Of a stretch of 64,000 nt of DNA, positions 1-14,178 are shown piece after piece. Location: positions 124,001 through 188,000 of the forward strand of contig JALNQF010000069.1 in the NCBI GenBank assembly GCA_028456385.1. The letters are read 5' to 3'. Position 1 is the first letter of the stretch. Each line of letters opens with the position of its first letter. Made by a program: the position numbers and the translations under genes. The notes beneath the pieces were generated by a model. That model did not search any database. It was not told the origin of the DNA and worked only from the letters and a program-made list of their open reading frames with translations. The DNA comes from Ophiosphaerella korrae. Lineage: Eukaryota > Ascomycota > Dothideomycetes > Pleosporales > Phaeosphaeriaceae.

Positions 1-802
1 AAAACGAGAGATTATAGATTAGGTTAATAAGTAGTTAAAGAGTAAAGGTATCCCTATAGTTAGTATAGAGCTAATCTATTAGCGTATAGTAAGAGTGTTT
101 AGAAACCTTAAGTATATAGAAGGTGTATTAATTTATATAATATACTAAATAGTTTCTAGCTTATATATTATAGTAAAATTATCTAAGGTAAGGAGTAAGA
201 CGCCTAACCTTATAGTAGAATGTAGTAGTGTAGGGCCTAAGGTAGCTACTACTATAGAACTTAACCTTAAGATAGCCTACCTTTACAATCCTATTCGAGA
301 TATTTAAATTAACATAGATAATTAGATAGATATTAAAAAAGTATTCCCTATTACTATTACTATTTACGTTATACTCTACTATACGTTACTCTTTACCTAA
401 ATCGTTATTAAGGCCTTTACTGTAGTTATTACTTAAGATATATATAAGTAATTTATGTAGTAGTACTATATATTACCTTCTAAGGTTTTATTCTTTACTA
501 GTTTCTAGCTTTTCTCTAGGCCTTTATTACCTTCTAAATTCGTTTACATTCTCTTTGTCCTCTTACGCAAAGCTATATAATATATCTCCTACGCCTAAAA
601 GTTACTTCTAGTTAATCCTTTGTCTATTAGGCTAAGCGCTACTTCTATAGAGATAGATAGATTAGAAGAGCTTTGTTTAATCTACAAGACTCTTCGTAGT
701 TATAAGTATCTCTATAATGCCTATATTATTTAATAAGACTAGTAAGTTTAGGCGAAAGAGTACTAATACTTAGTAGCTAGATATCTAGAGTACTACAGTG
801 TG

Positions 803-1800
803 TAATATAGGTGCAAATACTCTAATAAGGCTAAAACGTCTATATATTTTATTACTTTTGCCCCTACTTACTAGAAGACTATACACCCTTGTTTACTATC
901 TCTTAGTATAAAAGATTCGGCGTAACAACAAAAACTACAAGCTAAGACTAGCTATTTAATATATAAGTATTGCTAGCGTTAACGTCTAAATAGTACTAAT
1001 TTATCTAATCTAGGCTAGAATAGGTAGAAAAAGTATAACAAGTTAAAGCTAAATTATATAAGATGCACCTATTTAAGTTGCACCTATAAATAGCTAGTTA
1101 AGAGACAAATAGATTGTCGATATATAGCTTACCCTAAGTTATAATACTCTAAGATTACTAGTAAAGGCTAAGTCTACCTCTCTAATAACTTAGAGGTTAG
1201 CCTAGGGGTTAGGGTTAACCTAGAGGTTAGAGTTAACCTAGAGGTTAATCTAGGGGTTAACCTAGAGGTTAACCTAGAAGATAGCCTAGAAGTTAACCTA
1301 GAGGTTAGCCTAGAAGATAGCTAAGAGGTTAACCTCTCGCACTACTTTATAGATAAGTTCTATACACTTGTTATCTTACTAGGAAGTTATCTAGGCTTTT
1401 CTAGTAACTAAACTAACAAGATTAAAGAACTTAAGACTAAGAATATAAGTCTTTAATTCTCTATACTCGCTAATATAGTAGCTTACCTTTATAATAGTAG
1501 TCTAGACGCTAGTATATAATCTTTATCTTTAAGATATTATTTAAAGTTAATTAAAGACCTAAGAAAGGAATTAGAAGAATTAGAAAGCCGCGACACATTA
1601 TCCTAGGGAACCCTTATATTAACTATACTACTCTATATATATAGAGTAAGCTACCTTAGCCCCTATAACCTAGTTTTAGCAACTAATAGACGTATCTAGT
1701 AGGTAGGTAAGGATATATCTAACGATAACACCTTGCACCTCTCTATAGCTATACGTATTCTAGAGACGTACTACTTTAATCTACGCCTAATAAAATAACT
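803..1800 (+). pseudogene. RIP-decayed coding-like frame with tetrapeptide repeat
   Basis: One plus-strand frame (first codon at 803) reads through this stretch interrupted only by TAA/TAG, the stops RIP produces from Gln/Trp codons. It stays completely open across the internal tandem repeat at 1,186-1,342, where the other two frames are full of stops. The repeat translates as copies of a four-residue Val-Asn/Ser-Leu-Glu unit. A Cys-containing, Lys/Arg-rich segment precedes it (about 1,030-1,140), which would fit a DNA-binding region of a transposon protein. The same frame can be followed to about 2,990, but there its stop density is not clearly below background. Family unknown. Confidence 0.3.
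1186..1342 (+). repeat. 12/18-bp tandem repeat, coding-phase
   Basis: Imperfect tandem copies of a 12-bp unit (ggttaacctaga), with some 18-bp variants in the first third. All unit lengths are multiples of three, so the repeat would encode a tetrapeptide or hexapeptide array in the frame described for 803-1800. Confidence 0.75.
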
Positions 1801-4800
1801 CTTCGATTAATTAGCACTTAAAAGTATACTTTTTTAAATATTTTTTATAAGCACAGGGCTTTAGTCTAACTACACCCCTATATTTAAATTCTACCTTTTA
1901 TTCTAGCTTAGCGCTAAGAACTTTATAAAGAAAAATTTTATATACCTAGAGACAAATAGCTTAAATAGTCCTATACTTAGGCTACCTCCTCTACTCTTTA
2001 GGTTAGCTATATAGGCTAAAGAATTGTTCTAGCTCTCTAAGCTAAATAACAATACAGTACTAGTGCAACTCTATACTAAGGCTAGGGATTAGGAAGCTTA
2101 TATTCTAGATAACTAGCCTATTAACCTATTAATAAGTAGTAAGCTAATAGGCTAAAGACAAGAGTACTGCGAGGGCGTAGGCTATCTATATATATTAGTT
2201 ATCTCGCTACTTCTTAAGTAAGCTAAAAGCTTAGAACCTAATGCACAACTCCCTAAGGCTGTAACATCTAATACTTAGTAGCTAAAGAGAGCGCTCTTTA
2301 TCCTTTACTTATTCGAAACTAACTACAGCTAAGTAAGTTATTTTATTAGAACTTAGCTAGTCTATACAATAGGCTTCTTTATAAGTAATACTAAGAATAT
2401 TAACTTAGTCTAAGGTAATATAAGCTATAGGTAAGAAGCTATAAATCTCTTATATCTTTACACCTTTAAGGATAATTTAGAAGCTATATAGAGTGCGCGA
2501 AGCAAATCTTTATCTTAGCCTACCCTATTAGCTATATAGCTATATAGATAGCCTCTAGAAGATTAGTTGTTACCCTATATATAAGTTACTACTACGCCTA
2601 AGTAGTTTAATAATCTTCTATATTATAATAATAATACTAGTTTAGTTAATATTAAATTAAAATAGCCCTTAGAGGAACTTAGTAATAGAGACAATATACA
2701 ACCCTCGACTTTAATTAATACATAGATAGTACGTTTACCCTCTAGTATAGGGCTTAAAATTAAAAACACTAATAGTTATAGTTTTATTGTAGTAAATACC
2801 TACGTAGTCTTTTTCTACCCTATAGCTACCTTGTTTATTACGAGCGCAAAGCGTATAGTATATATAGCTACTATAAAAAATATTATTTTTGTACTTATCT
2901 TAGTTATAAACGTTTAACTTAGGGATTTCTACGCTATAATAGTATAGTCTATTATATATATTATACTTATAACATTATTATAGAGAAAGTAAAACGTACT
3001 ATAAAAAAAGTTAATCTTGTAAGGTATACCTAATTATTATATAATAAATATTTACCCTAATATTTAATATAGGCTTACAACTAATACTACTCCTAGAAAG
3101 CAAAGTGTAATAGGAAAAGCCTATATAATTCTTGCTTAGATTAAGGCCTAGCTTATAGCTTTCTATCTATAAGCTATTAAGGAGGATATAGTTTATAAGG
3201 TATACTTTATACTAGCTGTAAAACTAGCTAAATGTATCGCTATTCTACGCTAATTGCGACCTAGTTGCCTAGGTACTAGTCTAGGTTACCTATAGTACCT
3301 TCGTCTGCGTCTATAGTAACTAGTAAGTATTAAGTACTTACGTATACTACTTCCTCGAGCGTTCTTTAGTTAGGGCTAGAGGTAGTATTAATAGATCGTA
3401 GTCTAAGTCTAGCGTCGCTATTAGAGCTCTAGCACAATATTTAGTAGTCTACACAAACTGCCTTATAGCAGGAATTAGCTAAACAAGCGACTATAGTTTA
3501 ATTAAAAGAATATCTAAGATAAATATCCTTTTCTTTTAGTAAAAATCTTTTGTCTTAGCGCTATTACCTAACGTCTATAGTAAAGGTTCTTTACTACCTT
3601 ACAAGGGTATAACTAGAGTAGCTAGGCTACCCTCCTTACTAATAGTAGGGATATTAAGTACTAAATTATCTCTATTATTTTTCGATATCGCCTATTAATA
3701 CAGTTAACTAGCTACGTAATATTAAATTACTGCTTAGCTACTTACTCTACTTAGCTACTTACTACCCTACCTATAATCTTCTTACTTCTTTAAGTATTCT
3801 TCTATAAATATACCTACTAGCATAGTTATAGTTCTTTAACTACCTAACTTATATATATCTTACTTATAGCTATTCTAATAATTTCTTTACTTAGAGCTTA
3901 TAGACAATCCTCTCTTTATACGTCTTTTGTAGCTACAATATTTTAATATACAACTTAGATAATAGAGACGAATTTATTCTATATATTTAGTAGGTGCTCT
4001 TTGTAAGGTAACTATTAAGCCTAAAATAGTTGTACTTTGCTATTCTCTCTAGAGTTAAGTAGGGAATGTTAAGAGGCGAGTCTAGCGAGGATGTTAAAGA
4101 TTATTCTTAGTAAGTAATAGAAGATAACCTTAACACTAACCTTAATAGTTAATAGACGCTTAGTTTTATACTAGAGATAACTTCTATATAGACGTAAATA
4201 AGCTGTCTAGTAATAAGTACTACTTATTCTTACCTAGTAGCTTTAATCGCGAGGTGTAAGGAGAAGTAAAAGCCTTAACCTACTCTTTTTAAGTAAATAG
4301 TGCTAATAAAGGGAAAGACTCTAAAAGAGGCTCTACTACTTCTAGAGAGGGTGCGATATTAAAGGATAAGTTTAATAGAGATATTAAGATATATTCTTAA
4401 GAGGTAAGTAAAGACAAGCTTAACGTAGAGTAAGATAGCTAGCGATGCTCCTTAGAATAGATACGTAGCTAGAGAAGTAATTTAAATAAGAGGTAAATAA
4501 TCTTTATAACCTCTTATACGATAGTCTTACCTCTTCCCCTACGCTCTATACCTCTATACTTATATTATCTACACTCTCCTAAGATACTATCGAAAATAGC
4601 TATAGATATAATAGCGCTATTCTCTTTGCTGTACAGATACATACTATATCTCTCGCCCGTCTAAGCTCTATATCTCCTTCCTCTTACTACTAATCTACTA
4701 CTCCTATTAAATACTACTATAGAAATAGTGTTAGTATCTCTCTTACTATAAAGATACTTATAAGTATAAAGGGGCTTGTAGATCGAACAGCTCTTAGCGT

Positions 4801-5311
4801 TAACTTAGTCTTTAGGTATTTCTAACTATATAGGCTTTGCGTAGGCTTTACGTAGACTATTCTGTTTTTAAGGAGTTGTATTAGCTATTATTCTAGTCTA
4901 CGCTTTAATACCCTTGTAGTTCTTAAATAGGGTAAAGGACTCTAGATTAAAGTTTCTTATACGTAAAAGGTATTTTCGAGCATAGCTGTAGAAGTATTAT
5001 TCTCCTTATTGTAGAGATACCTATAGGTGCGAAGAAGCTTATAGACTAATTAACTAACTCTTGTTATCGATTTAGACTTATATTCCTATCTAATAAACTA
5101 TACTAATAATAAGTCTCTATAAACAACCTATATTAGAGTAGAGTTCTAGCTAGAATTACGCACTCCTATACTACTAGTTATTAGTATAGATTAGTATAAA
5201 ACGAGGATTATACATACTAATATTATTGTAGTGTTAATCCTATACGTAGCACTATAATCGCGGACTAGCTAGGCTAAATTCAGTGTCTTAGCGCTAGCTA
5301 TATTCTTCGCT

Positions 5312-5555
5312 TCGCTTCTCTTTACTTTACTTCTCTTTACTTTGTTTTACTTTTCTTTGTTTTACTTTGTTTTACTTTTCTTTATTTTACTTTATTTTAC
5401 TTTTTTTTGTTTTACTTTATTTTACTTTTCTTTATTTTACTTTATTTTACTTTCCTTTATTTTACTCTATTTTACTTTCTTTTATTTTACTCTATTTTGC
5501 TCTTCTTTATTTTACTTTGTTTCTCTCTATTTTCTTTAATTTACGTCTCCCCTTT
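5312..5555. repeat. 25-bp pyrimidine-rich tandem array
   Basis: About nine to ten imperfect copies of a 25-bp T-rich unit (consensus close to tttacttttctttattttac followed by tttat). The plus strand is almost purely pyrimidine plus A, with G only as TTTG variants. Because 25 is not a multiple of three, the apparent 65-codon Phe/Leu/Tyr open frames in two registers are products of composition, not genes. Confidence 0.8.
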
Positions 5556-8460
5556 ACGCGTTAATAATGTCCTTAAATAATTAGTTCTATACGTTACTAG
5601 AGAAAGAAAGGAAAGCGTATAAAATAAGTAATAACACTATACCCTTACGTATAAAGGGATTATCTAAGAAATAGGTTTAGTTTCTCTAAGTAGATAATAG
5701 TTCCTTAAAGCCTATATAAAAAAGTGTTAGATATTACGTATATAATATTCTTAATAATATCTTTGCGTCTCTAGGGCCTAAGATACTTCTATTATACTAT
5801 TGCGTAACTCTCGTAAACTTTACAAAGGTAAAACTAGAAGGTCTCTTAAGAGACCTTAAATTGTAGTAAGATAGAGTTCTATATCTTTAATTACTTATTA
5901 TAGCTACTAATATATTTTACGAGAAGCACTCTCTTTAGTAAGAAGAATACTCTCTTTAACAAGAGGGGTCTTTAGAGCTTACGCCTACTAATAGTATAAA
6001 ATATATCCTTAGTTTAGACTCTTACTTACTTTTCTACAAGAGTAGAGAGCTCTATCTTATAGCTAGTTATAGACTCCTAATATATAGTACGAAATTACAC
6101 GTCTTAAATAAGAAGAGAATATCTTTCCTTTAGCTTTTAGAATAGACACATCTCTCTTTACGTATAAGTTATCCTTAAGTAGTAGAAATTAAGTATATAT
6201 ACTACTACTTATAGTTAAAGGCGTAGAAGTTATTCTAGACTCTATTAGGAAAGGTTTAGAAAGAAGACTATAGATTACGCTTCTAAGAGAGAACAGCTTT
6301 CTATTTATTATAGTCTCTTATTAGATATATATAGATATCCTACGTAAGTACTATAAATAAAAATAATTAACTCCTACTTTCTTATATAATACATTTAACT
6401 TCTACATCTACTATCTACTAATAATAGTACTTAGGCTTTAGTAATACTATTATTACCCCTTTACAAGAATTTAGATATGTTTAATAAGTGTACACGTTCG
6501 TACTACCTAAAAAAACCTTAACTATCCTATCTCTACTATTGCGCTTAATAACAAGAGCAAAAGTATCCTTATAAGGTCCTTAGACTTATAGTTTCCTCTC
6601 TAACTACTAACCTTATATAGTCCTATTATTCTAGCTAGTCTATATAATTTAGCCTTGTCCCTACTTATCCTAGCTAATAAAGACTATACCTTTTCGTTAA
6701 ATATCTCTTTAAGCTTATCGTTGTCTTCTAAGTAGTCTATAATATTAACTATCTCTAAAGCTATACTACTAGATAATAACCCTCGTGCTAGGTTTTATAT
6801 AATAAGGATAAGTAGCCTATCTAGTATTATATAGTGTAAGCGGGCTAAATTACGCAAGGCCCTAGCTAATTTAAGTAAAGATAAGAAGATAATAGCAATT
6901 TCTTACTATAGCGAAGGGGTACAAAAGAGTCCTAGCGATAGAAGGGAAGTCGTTTACGTAAGGGAAATCTCTATTAGCTACTAGAAGTAGAGGATAGGAT
7001 AGTTTAGGTAATATACACCTTAACAACTACTAAGTGCAAATAAAGTAAGTAAAGCGCGAAAGATTATAAGCTTATATATATATTAATAGTACTACTATAG
7101 ATTTATAGGTAGTTAGTAAGGTAAGAGCTTAATAAATACTATAGGGGAATAAATACGTTAATGTACTAATATAAGTGTTAAGGCGTTAGTGCCTAACTAG
7201 TAAGTCTAAACAATAACCTACTTAGGTAAAGTAGGACCTAATTCTTAGTAACACGAAGACTATAGGTCGTAGGCTGTAGTATAAGAGTAGTATTAGGAGT
7301 TTAGGGTTACTATAGCTAGATAGCCTATATACAAGGTCTAACAAAAGGTAGAAGGACTTGTATAAGAAGAAATGTATTATAGCTTTAATAATATTATAAC
7401 TACTAAGATATAAGTAGCTAGCTTAAGAAGCTAAACTATAAAACGCCTTAGGCTATAAGTAGGCTAGTAGCTACCCTACTACTTAGCGTAGAAGCTATTA
7501 CGTAAAAGTATCTTAGTATATACTCTACTCTCTTTTGTAGATACTAAGTATTAATAATACGTAAAGCTTTTATTATCTATATAATTGTAGCGCATTCTTA
7601 TTTATAGGCTAAAATTTCTAGGAGACTATAACTATTATATGCGCTAAAACTAGTTCTTGTTATATATAGTCTTTAGCGTAGGCAAGCTACTTATTAGCTT
7701 ATAATAGAGTAGAAAATCTATCTCTCTAAAGTCTTTACTCTTGCTTCTTAAAATAGTTTACTCTTATACTCCTCTCCTAACGCTTTACTCTGCTATTCTA
7801 AAAACGCCCTTACTATCTATTCCTATAGGCCTAATAACCTAAGTAACGTTAGTTACTTTAGTCTGCGTATATAAATATAAATTGTCGCCTACTATAGTAG
7901 AAGGATAGTAAGGAACAATAACCTTAGACTAGGGAAACTACGCCTTATTAGACGAGGGCTAAGTAGAAGAAAATACTATCTTAGCTTCTACTAGATTGCA
8001 GACGATATTTTAAGCCTAGATTTAATACTAGCTTGTTAGAAGACTAATATAGGATTTATTTATTTGTATTAGTTAGTATAACCTTAGAATAGCTACTTAG
8101 ATATCGCTTACTATTACGCGTAGCTATATTCCTAGTAGTAGGCTATAAATTCCCCCCTTACTTCTAATAATTCCTTCTCCCTTCTAAGAGGCTCTCTATC
8201 TACTCTTACTATTAAAAGGCTTTTATATAATCTCTCTCTTATTTAGTTTAAAGTGTAGTTACTCTTACTAACTAATAAGAAGTTCTTTCTATTAAGGCTA
8301 TATACACTTAAAATCAACTTTATCTACTACTTAACTTTAACTAAATAGTTATCTATAGATAACTAGCCTACTTCGCCTTACTTACTTTATCTATCCTAGA
8401 AACTTTTTATATATCCTAGTAGGCTAGGAGGGCTCTACCTATAATAGGAGAGTACTAGTA

Positions 8461-8856
8461 AGCGCTTTTAAGAAAGGCTTAGAGGTACTAGAAGGCTAGT
8501 ATTTTCTAGCTAACGCTAGCTATACAAATAGTAAGGGACTACTAACTCTATACTATTAAGTAAGGTATTATTTACAAGAGATTAGATAAGTTAGCGCAGT
8601 ACCTATAGATAAATACAAGCTCTTTAACTATTACTACTTAAGCCTCCGCAACGTAGTAGAGCGTACTTTTAGTATTTTTAAACGTTATTAGAGGATATTT
8701 AACCTACTATATAAGTTCTGCCTAGTAACTTAAGTTAAGTTAGTATACGCGATAGCTACTATCTATAATTTTATTAATCTTGTCGCTACTAGTGCCGCTA
8801 ACTACGATTTTAATAGACTAGAGTTGTATAAAGGCGAGGAGCTTAAGATATTGTAA
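8461..8856 (+). pseudogene. PIF/Harbinger transposase relic
   Basis: This is a decayed HARBI1-type DDE transposase C-terminal half. In one plus-strand frame I read, in order, AFKKGLEVLEG, a YFLANASYTNSKGLL block, VRYYLQEIR, LFNYYYLSLRNVVERTFSIF and VKLVYAIATIYNFI. This matches the Harbinger order of a YxLADAGY block holding a catalytic Asp, LRNVIERxFGxLK and a terminal LHNFI. The Asp position of the ADAGY-like block reads Asn and Gly reads Ser, both G-to-A changes. Every in-frame stop is TAA or TAG at an expected Gln or Trp. No terminal inverted repeats were identified. A longer element probably spans about 8.0-9.0 kb, but the upstream catalytic region is not readable. Confidence 0.8.
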
Positions 8857-11800
8857 AGAGAAGTAGAAAATAGCTAGAATTTAGTATAAACTAGGCGTAA
8901 TGTAGACGAGTAGCAAGAGTAGATTGCGAGCGATATGTAGGAGTTATATTATATAGTAGTAAGGGACGTAGATATATAGTTTTAAGATATATAATATAAG
9001 ATATAAACCTCTATTAAACTTAGATACTTAACACTACGCTAAAAAAGTCGTAATCCTTAGCGCTAGAGAGCCTCTACAAGCCTTAGTAGTAGTGTCTACC
9101 TATAGTATAAACTAGTTAGAGTTTACTAGAAGACCTCTAGTAAACTCTAACTAGTTTATATTATATATAGACGCTACTACTAAAGCTTACTAGGTAGTAA
9201 GAGTAAGAGTAAAGTCTCTAAGTAGCTGTCTTTATAGAGTTTATACGTAGTTATATATAGTAATCTAGCTTAAATACTATATAGAGATAAGTGTTATTAT
9301 AAGTAAGTATTACTATCTATATAATTTTATAGTAACTATTATTATATATAGATGTTTCGGCTATCTCTATATTTACTATAGTTATTTTACCTTAGTTACT
9401 CGCTAGACTTAGCGATTTCTATAAACTTAGCTTAGTCTCTCTATCTTAACGCTTTAACTCTAAAACACTATCTCCTTCCTATACTAAGCTCGCTATTATA
9501 TTGTTAAATAACTCTCTATTATATACGCTATCTTAGTATATTACGCTACTCTAAGAGCTTATCTTAAACCTATTTTTTGCGATATTCTAGTAATAAAAAT
9601 ATAAACTTCTAGGACGTAAACTTATTAGTAAAGAAGTCTACAATAGTTATTAGAAGCCTATATAAGAGTACGTTAAAGTTAGCTTAAAAGATAGCTAAAG
9701 CCCTATTAGTTTTAAAACTATAATTACGATAGACTTAAGCTAATTGTTTATATTACCTAAATACAAGCTAAGACAATTAGTAGAGGTTAATTTTTTAGTC
9801 CGCCGAACTTGCGCTATAGACGCTGTACTAGCCCTTTTACGCTGTATAACTATCTTATCTAGGAGCTTATCTAGGTTATTGTCTACCTCTACTAAATTAC
9901 TAACGTTGTTAGAGCTAGTACTACTTAAGAGTTTCTTAAAGCTTTAAGATAACTTGCTAGTAGCTAAGACTCCTTTAAAGAGTGTTTGTAGCTAGTCTTT
10001 ATACTTAAGTTATTTATTTCTAAACTTTCTAGCATCTTTATAGGCTTTAAAATAGGCTCTAAGTACGCCCTTAGAGGCGCTAACTAGCCTACTGCTAGTT
10101 ATCTTAAACCTAAATTAACTTAAGAGCTAAGTATAAACTCTATAATCTTTCTTAAGGATATTATACTTATTCTTATACTAGCCTTAAGTTATAGCCTAGC
10201 TAGAGACTTAAGATACCTTGCGCATTGCTAAAGCTAACACTTCTAGCTTATACTCTAAGTCTAAGTAGAGGCTATAGTTAAGGGCGCTTATAAGAGTATT
10301 AATAAGAGCTAGCTTACTCTTATTGCTCTATTTAAAGGTGCTGTTTAGCTAGGACAATAGTAAGGGCGCTAGCGCTAGTAATAGTATAGGCGCCTATATA
10401 AGAGTAGTAGTAACTATACTTAAGGATTGCTAAGATAGAGATAGAGAAGCCTTACTAAGAGTAGCGCGAGCAACTTACGTAAGATTAACGTTGTAGAGCG
10501 TACTTAGAAGCTCTATAAAGTTAAGACAGTTATAAAAACTACTAAGATAGAATATAAATAAATAAACTACTACACTAAACATACTAAAATTTTGTCTAGC
10601 TTAATTTAGTAAGGCTAATAGTAGAAACTAAGGCGCCCTTAGCTATACTACTAGCGTTACCTCTAGTATAAACTAAGTATTTAAAAAACAGCTAGCGTAC
10701 TAAACAGGCCCTAAGGCGTTTGCTGCGAGCGATTTTAGTATTATTAACTTTTTAATCCTCTCTTTTAGTCTCTTTATTATCCTTAAGTAGTATTTGTATC
10801 TCTTGTCTTCTAATTTACTAGTATATTACGTAGGGCCTAAGTTACTTCGCTATATAATAATATATTCTATCCTACTAGTATTGCTTATTAGTTGCCCTAA
10901 ACGTTGTTTACTTACTATACTAGCTAAGATATAGAGTATCTTAGCTATAGATAGTCTAACACTAAATTTAATTAACTTTTTATCTTACGTACGCGTTTTT
11001 TCGCCTAATAATAATAGCTTTGTAATACAGCCTATATTCTAGCGTAGAAGAGTAAATTATAGCTACTTTAGCGCCTATAGATCTATTAAAAAAGCTAAAT
11101 TTAACGTAGTTATTGCGTAATTACAATATACTATACAACTATCTACAACGCTTTTACGGCGTTAAATTAAAGAGCGTACGCTCTAGGCTAAACTAACGTC
11201 TTAGCGCTACTTAAGAGCTTATAGTAAAGTAGTATATTTGCTACTATAACAATTTAAAGATACTAGCACTTATACTATAGTTATAGAGTAGTATTTAGGC
11301 TATATTAGACCTTAAAGACCTATCTAGGGCAGCACTACTACTAGGCTAGCACTAGCTAGCTTATTAGCTTAAGTATAACCTAGAGTACTATAGAGTTTAC
11401 TAGAAGCTACAAGAGCTTATAAGGCTCGCAAGCTAGTATATTAGAGATATACTAAACTAGCTTCTCTACTAGTAGGTATACCTAAATTCGAAAGCGCTAT
11501 ATATACTCTATTAACCCTCCTACTTAGCTACGCCTACGCAGCTTAAGTCTATATATATAGGAACGTTAAAGGGGCTAGGGACTTAGATTAGCTATTATAG
11601 TACGTGCTCGCTATAGTATATAAAGTAGATAGATAAGTAAAAGAAAGTAGTAGTACTACTAAAGTAGACGTAGTAGAGACGTACCTACGCTATCTTATTA
11701 TATAAAGGTAGGTAGTGCCTTTACTCTTATCTAAGAATAGGTAGCTACTACTAGTATATAGGTAAAGGTAGCCCTAAGGTGTATAAAGCTACTTTCCTAG

Positions 11801-13512
11801 TCTACACTCCTATATTACTATATTTACTTCTTCTTTACCTCTAGTAGGCTTACCTTAGCATTATATCCTCTAGAACTAGCTAACTTCAAGCGCGCCCTTT
11901 ATAGGCTGTTAACTCTATTATCGTATAGATTCCTACTATCTAGATTACTAATCCTTTCCTTAACGTTCCTCGCCTACTACCTTAGCTATCTAACTATACT
12001 AGCATTAAGAACGCAATTAACATTAGTACTATATTTAGTATAGAGAAAGACCCGACTAAAGTATACGTTAAGGTTAACACTATTATTAACCTATACGCTA
12101 GGCGCTTTCTAAACTCTACTAAGGTTTAGGTCCTTTACTACTTTATATAGACTACTAAGTACAATACAACCTATATACTACTCTCCTATACTGCTAGTAC
12201 TCTATTTACTACTAAAATATAGTAATTCTAGCCTTACACTTTTACTTAGACTATCTAGGATAGCTATACTAACTTTGTTAATACTACCTTTAAGTCTCTA
12301 AACTAGCGTTACTTCTACACAATCCTAAGCCTTCGCTATACTAAGCTTCCTAATAAGTACTACCTCTTTAATAGCGCCTAGGACATCTCTACTTATCCTA
12401 TATATTAAGACGTTATAGCTAAAATTATAGTTTACGCCTAGATACCTAATCTATAGGCTATTACCTCTACCTTTACTTAAGGTATTCCCTCTTAACTTAG
12501 TTAGTAGTAGTAAGAAACCTAGTTTAAGAATATTAGTATAAATAGCGATAGAGAGGACGTAGAGGGTATAGAGTAAATAGAGTACTATACAATAGATCTA
12601 TTATTAGAAGCCTTGCAATATACTATAGAATAAGGAGGCTAGTTAGGTAATAGTAATTAGTTTTAAGTAGGTAGAGGTTATTAAGCTATAAACTATACTA
12701 GGTACTATATTAGTAAATTAAAAGAAGAAGAGTAGGTCTTAAATTATACCTATTAAATACTACTTCTATATAAATTTAGTCGCCTAGACTACCCCTTAAT
12801 ACTATATAGTCTATAGAGTAGAACGTAGTATACTCTATATTAGTTCTAATAAAACCAAGGTATAGTTATTAATAGTTAATTATATTTTATTAAAGCCTTT
12901 CTATAAAGCGTTTTTCTTTATTTAAAAGACTTGTATATATTTATTAATAGTATAGAATCCTAACTTAGCACTAACCTTTATTACTATTTTATTGTATCTA
13001 GTTTTAAAAAGCCCTTTTATTAGATTTAAGCGTTACTTATATAAGTTTAATAGAAGTTAATAAAAAAGCTTTTTTATAATAGCTAGGTATTATATTTTAA
13101 TAAGCGTAATAATAGAACTAATTAATTAATTGTAACTATGTATGTGCGTTATATAAAGGGGCTACCTATAGCTAAGTTAGTGCGTTGCTATAATATTATG
13201 CGACTAGGGCTCTAGCTAATATAATTATCTAATTAGCTACTTAAACTCGCGTAGCTTTGCGTTGTAGGTGCTTACGTATGTACGTTAATAACTTAATCTT
13301 ATTTTCTTCTACTTTACTTACTCCTTACTCTCTATTACGTTACTATCTATCGCCTTACTCTCTATTATCTTACCCTCTATCGCCTTATTAACTACTATAA
13401 GCTATTCTTACAACGTAGCTACCCTACTACTACTATAGCTCTTTACTACTATACTATAATATAATTAGGTGTAGACCTACTAAGGTAGATTATATATTAC
13501 TACTCTACGTTT

Positions 13513-14178
13513 ATACCCTTAGCCTAGCGCGTAAGCTAGCTACTTAGGCGACGTAGTTAACTATAATTAGCCCTAGCGTAGCTTAGCTTATAGTAAGATC
13601 TAGCGTTAGAGCGTTAAAAGAGATAGAGACTATAGTAGTATACTCTTATACTATGTTAATACCCTTAGCCTAGAGCGTAAGCTAGCTAACTAGGTAGCGT
13701 AGTAGGGCCTCTACTTCTAACATCCTTAAGGCGTAACTTAGCGTATCTTTAGCCCTAAATAGCTATAGTAAGTAACCTCTACTTTATTAGGAGAGCTAGT
13801 AGTAAAGGCGCTAGCTAAAGACTTATAGTTACCTTAGAATCTATCTTGCTATATAAGGCGGCGCTTTTGTTAAAATAAGCTTCTAGGTAATTAGTAGTAA
13901 GGTAGATATAATAAGTAGTAGGGTAAAGGAGCACGCTAATAATAGATAGAGCTTAGCATAGGTAGGACTTAAACTTAAGCCTAGCTAGCGTAGCTAGACT
14001 TAACTAGAGTTCTAGGAGGAGTACTACTATCGCCCTTTTTAAGCTATAGGAAGATGTAAATATAGTAGAGTAGGTAGGTACCTAAAGATATAAGCTTAGT
14101 AGTACTTAGGGCTTTAAGGCCTAAACTTTGCGTTAAAGTAATTAGCGCAAGGTGTAAGTTAGCTAACTAGGCGATGCT
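13513..14178. repeat. Three dispersed copies of a ~45-bp motif
   Basis: A segment reading acccttagcctagcgcgtaa then gctagctacttaggcgacgt at 13,513-13,557 recurs with few changes at 13,659-13,705. A weaker copy lies at about 14,135-14,178. Spacing is about 150 and 475 bp. This could be a subterminal repeat of a DNA transposon or part of an LTR. Nothing else in the area identifies the element. Confidence 0.5.

Noticed and set aside
1205..1225. ggttagggttaacc resembles the telomere unit TTAGGG
   Set aside because: It occurs once, as a variant inside the 12/18-bp coding-phase repeat, with no TTAGGG array.
5342..5564. Two overlapping 65-codon Phe/Leu/Tyr-rich open frames
   Set aside because: They arise from the 25-bp pyrimidine-rich tandem repeat and have no gene-like features.
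9744..9947. 67-codon plus-strand open frame in the RIP block
   Set aside because: An isolated stop-free stretch in saturated RIP DNA with no recognisable motif on either strand.
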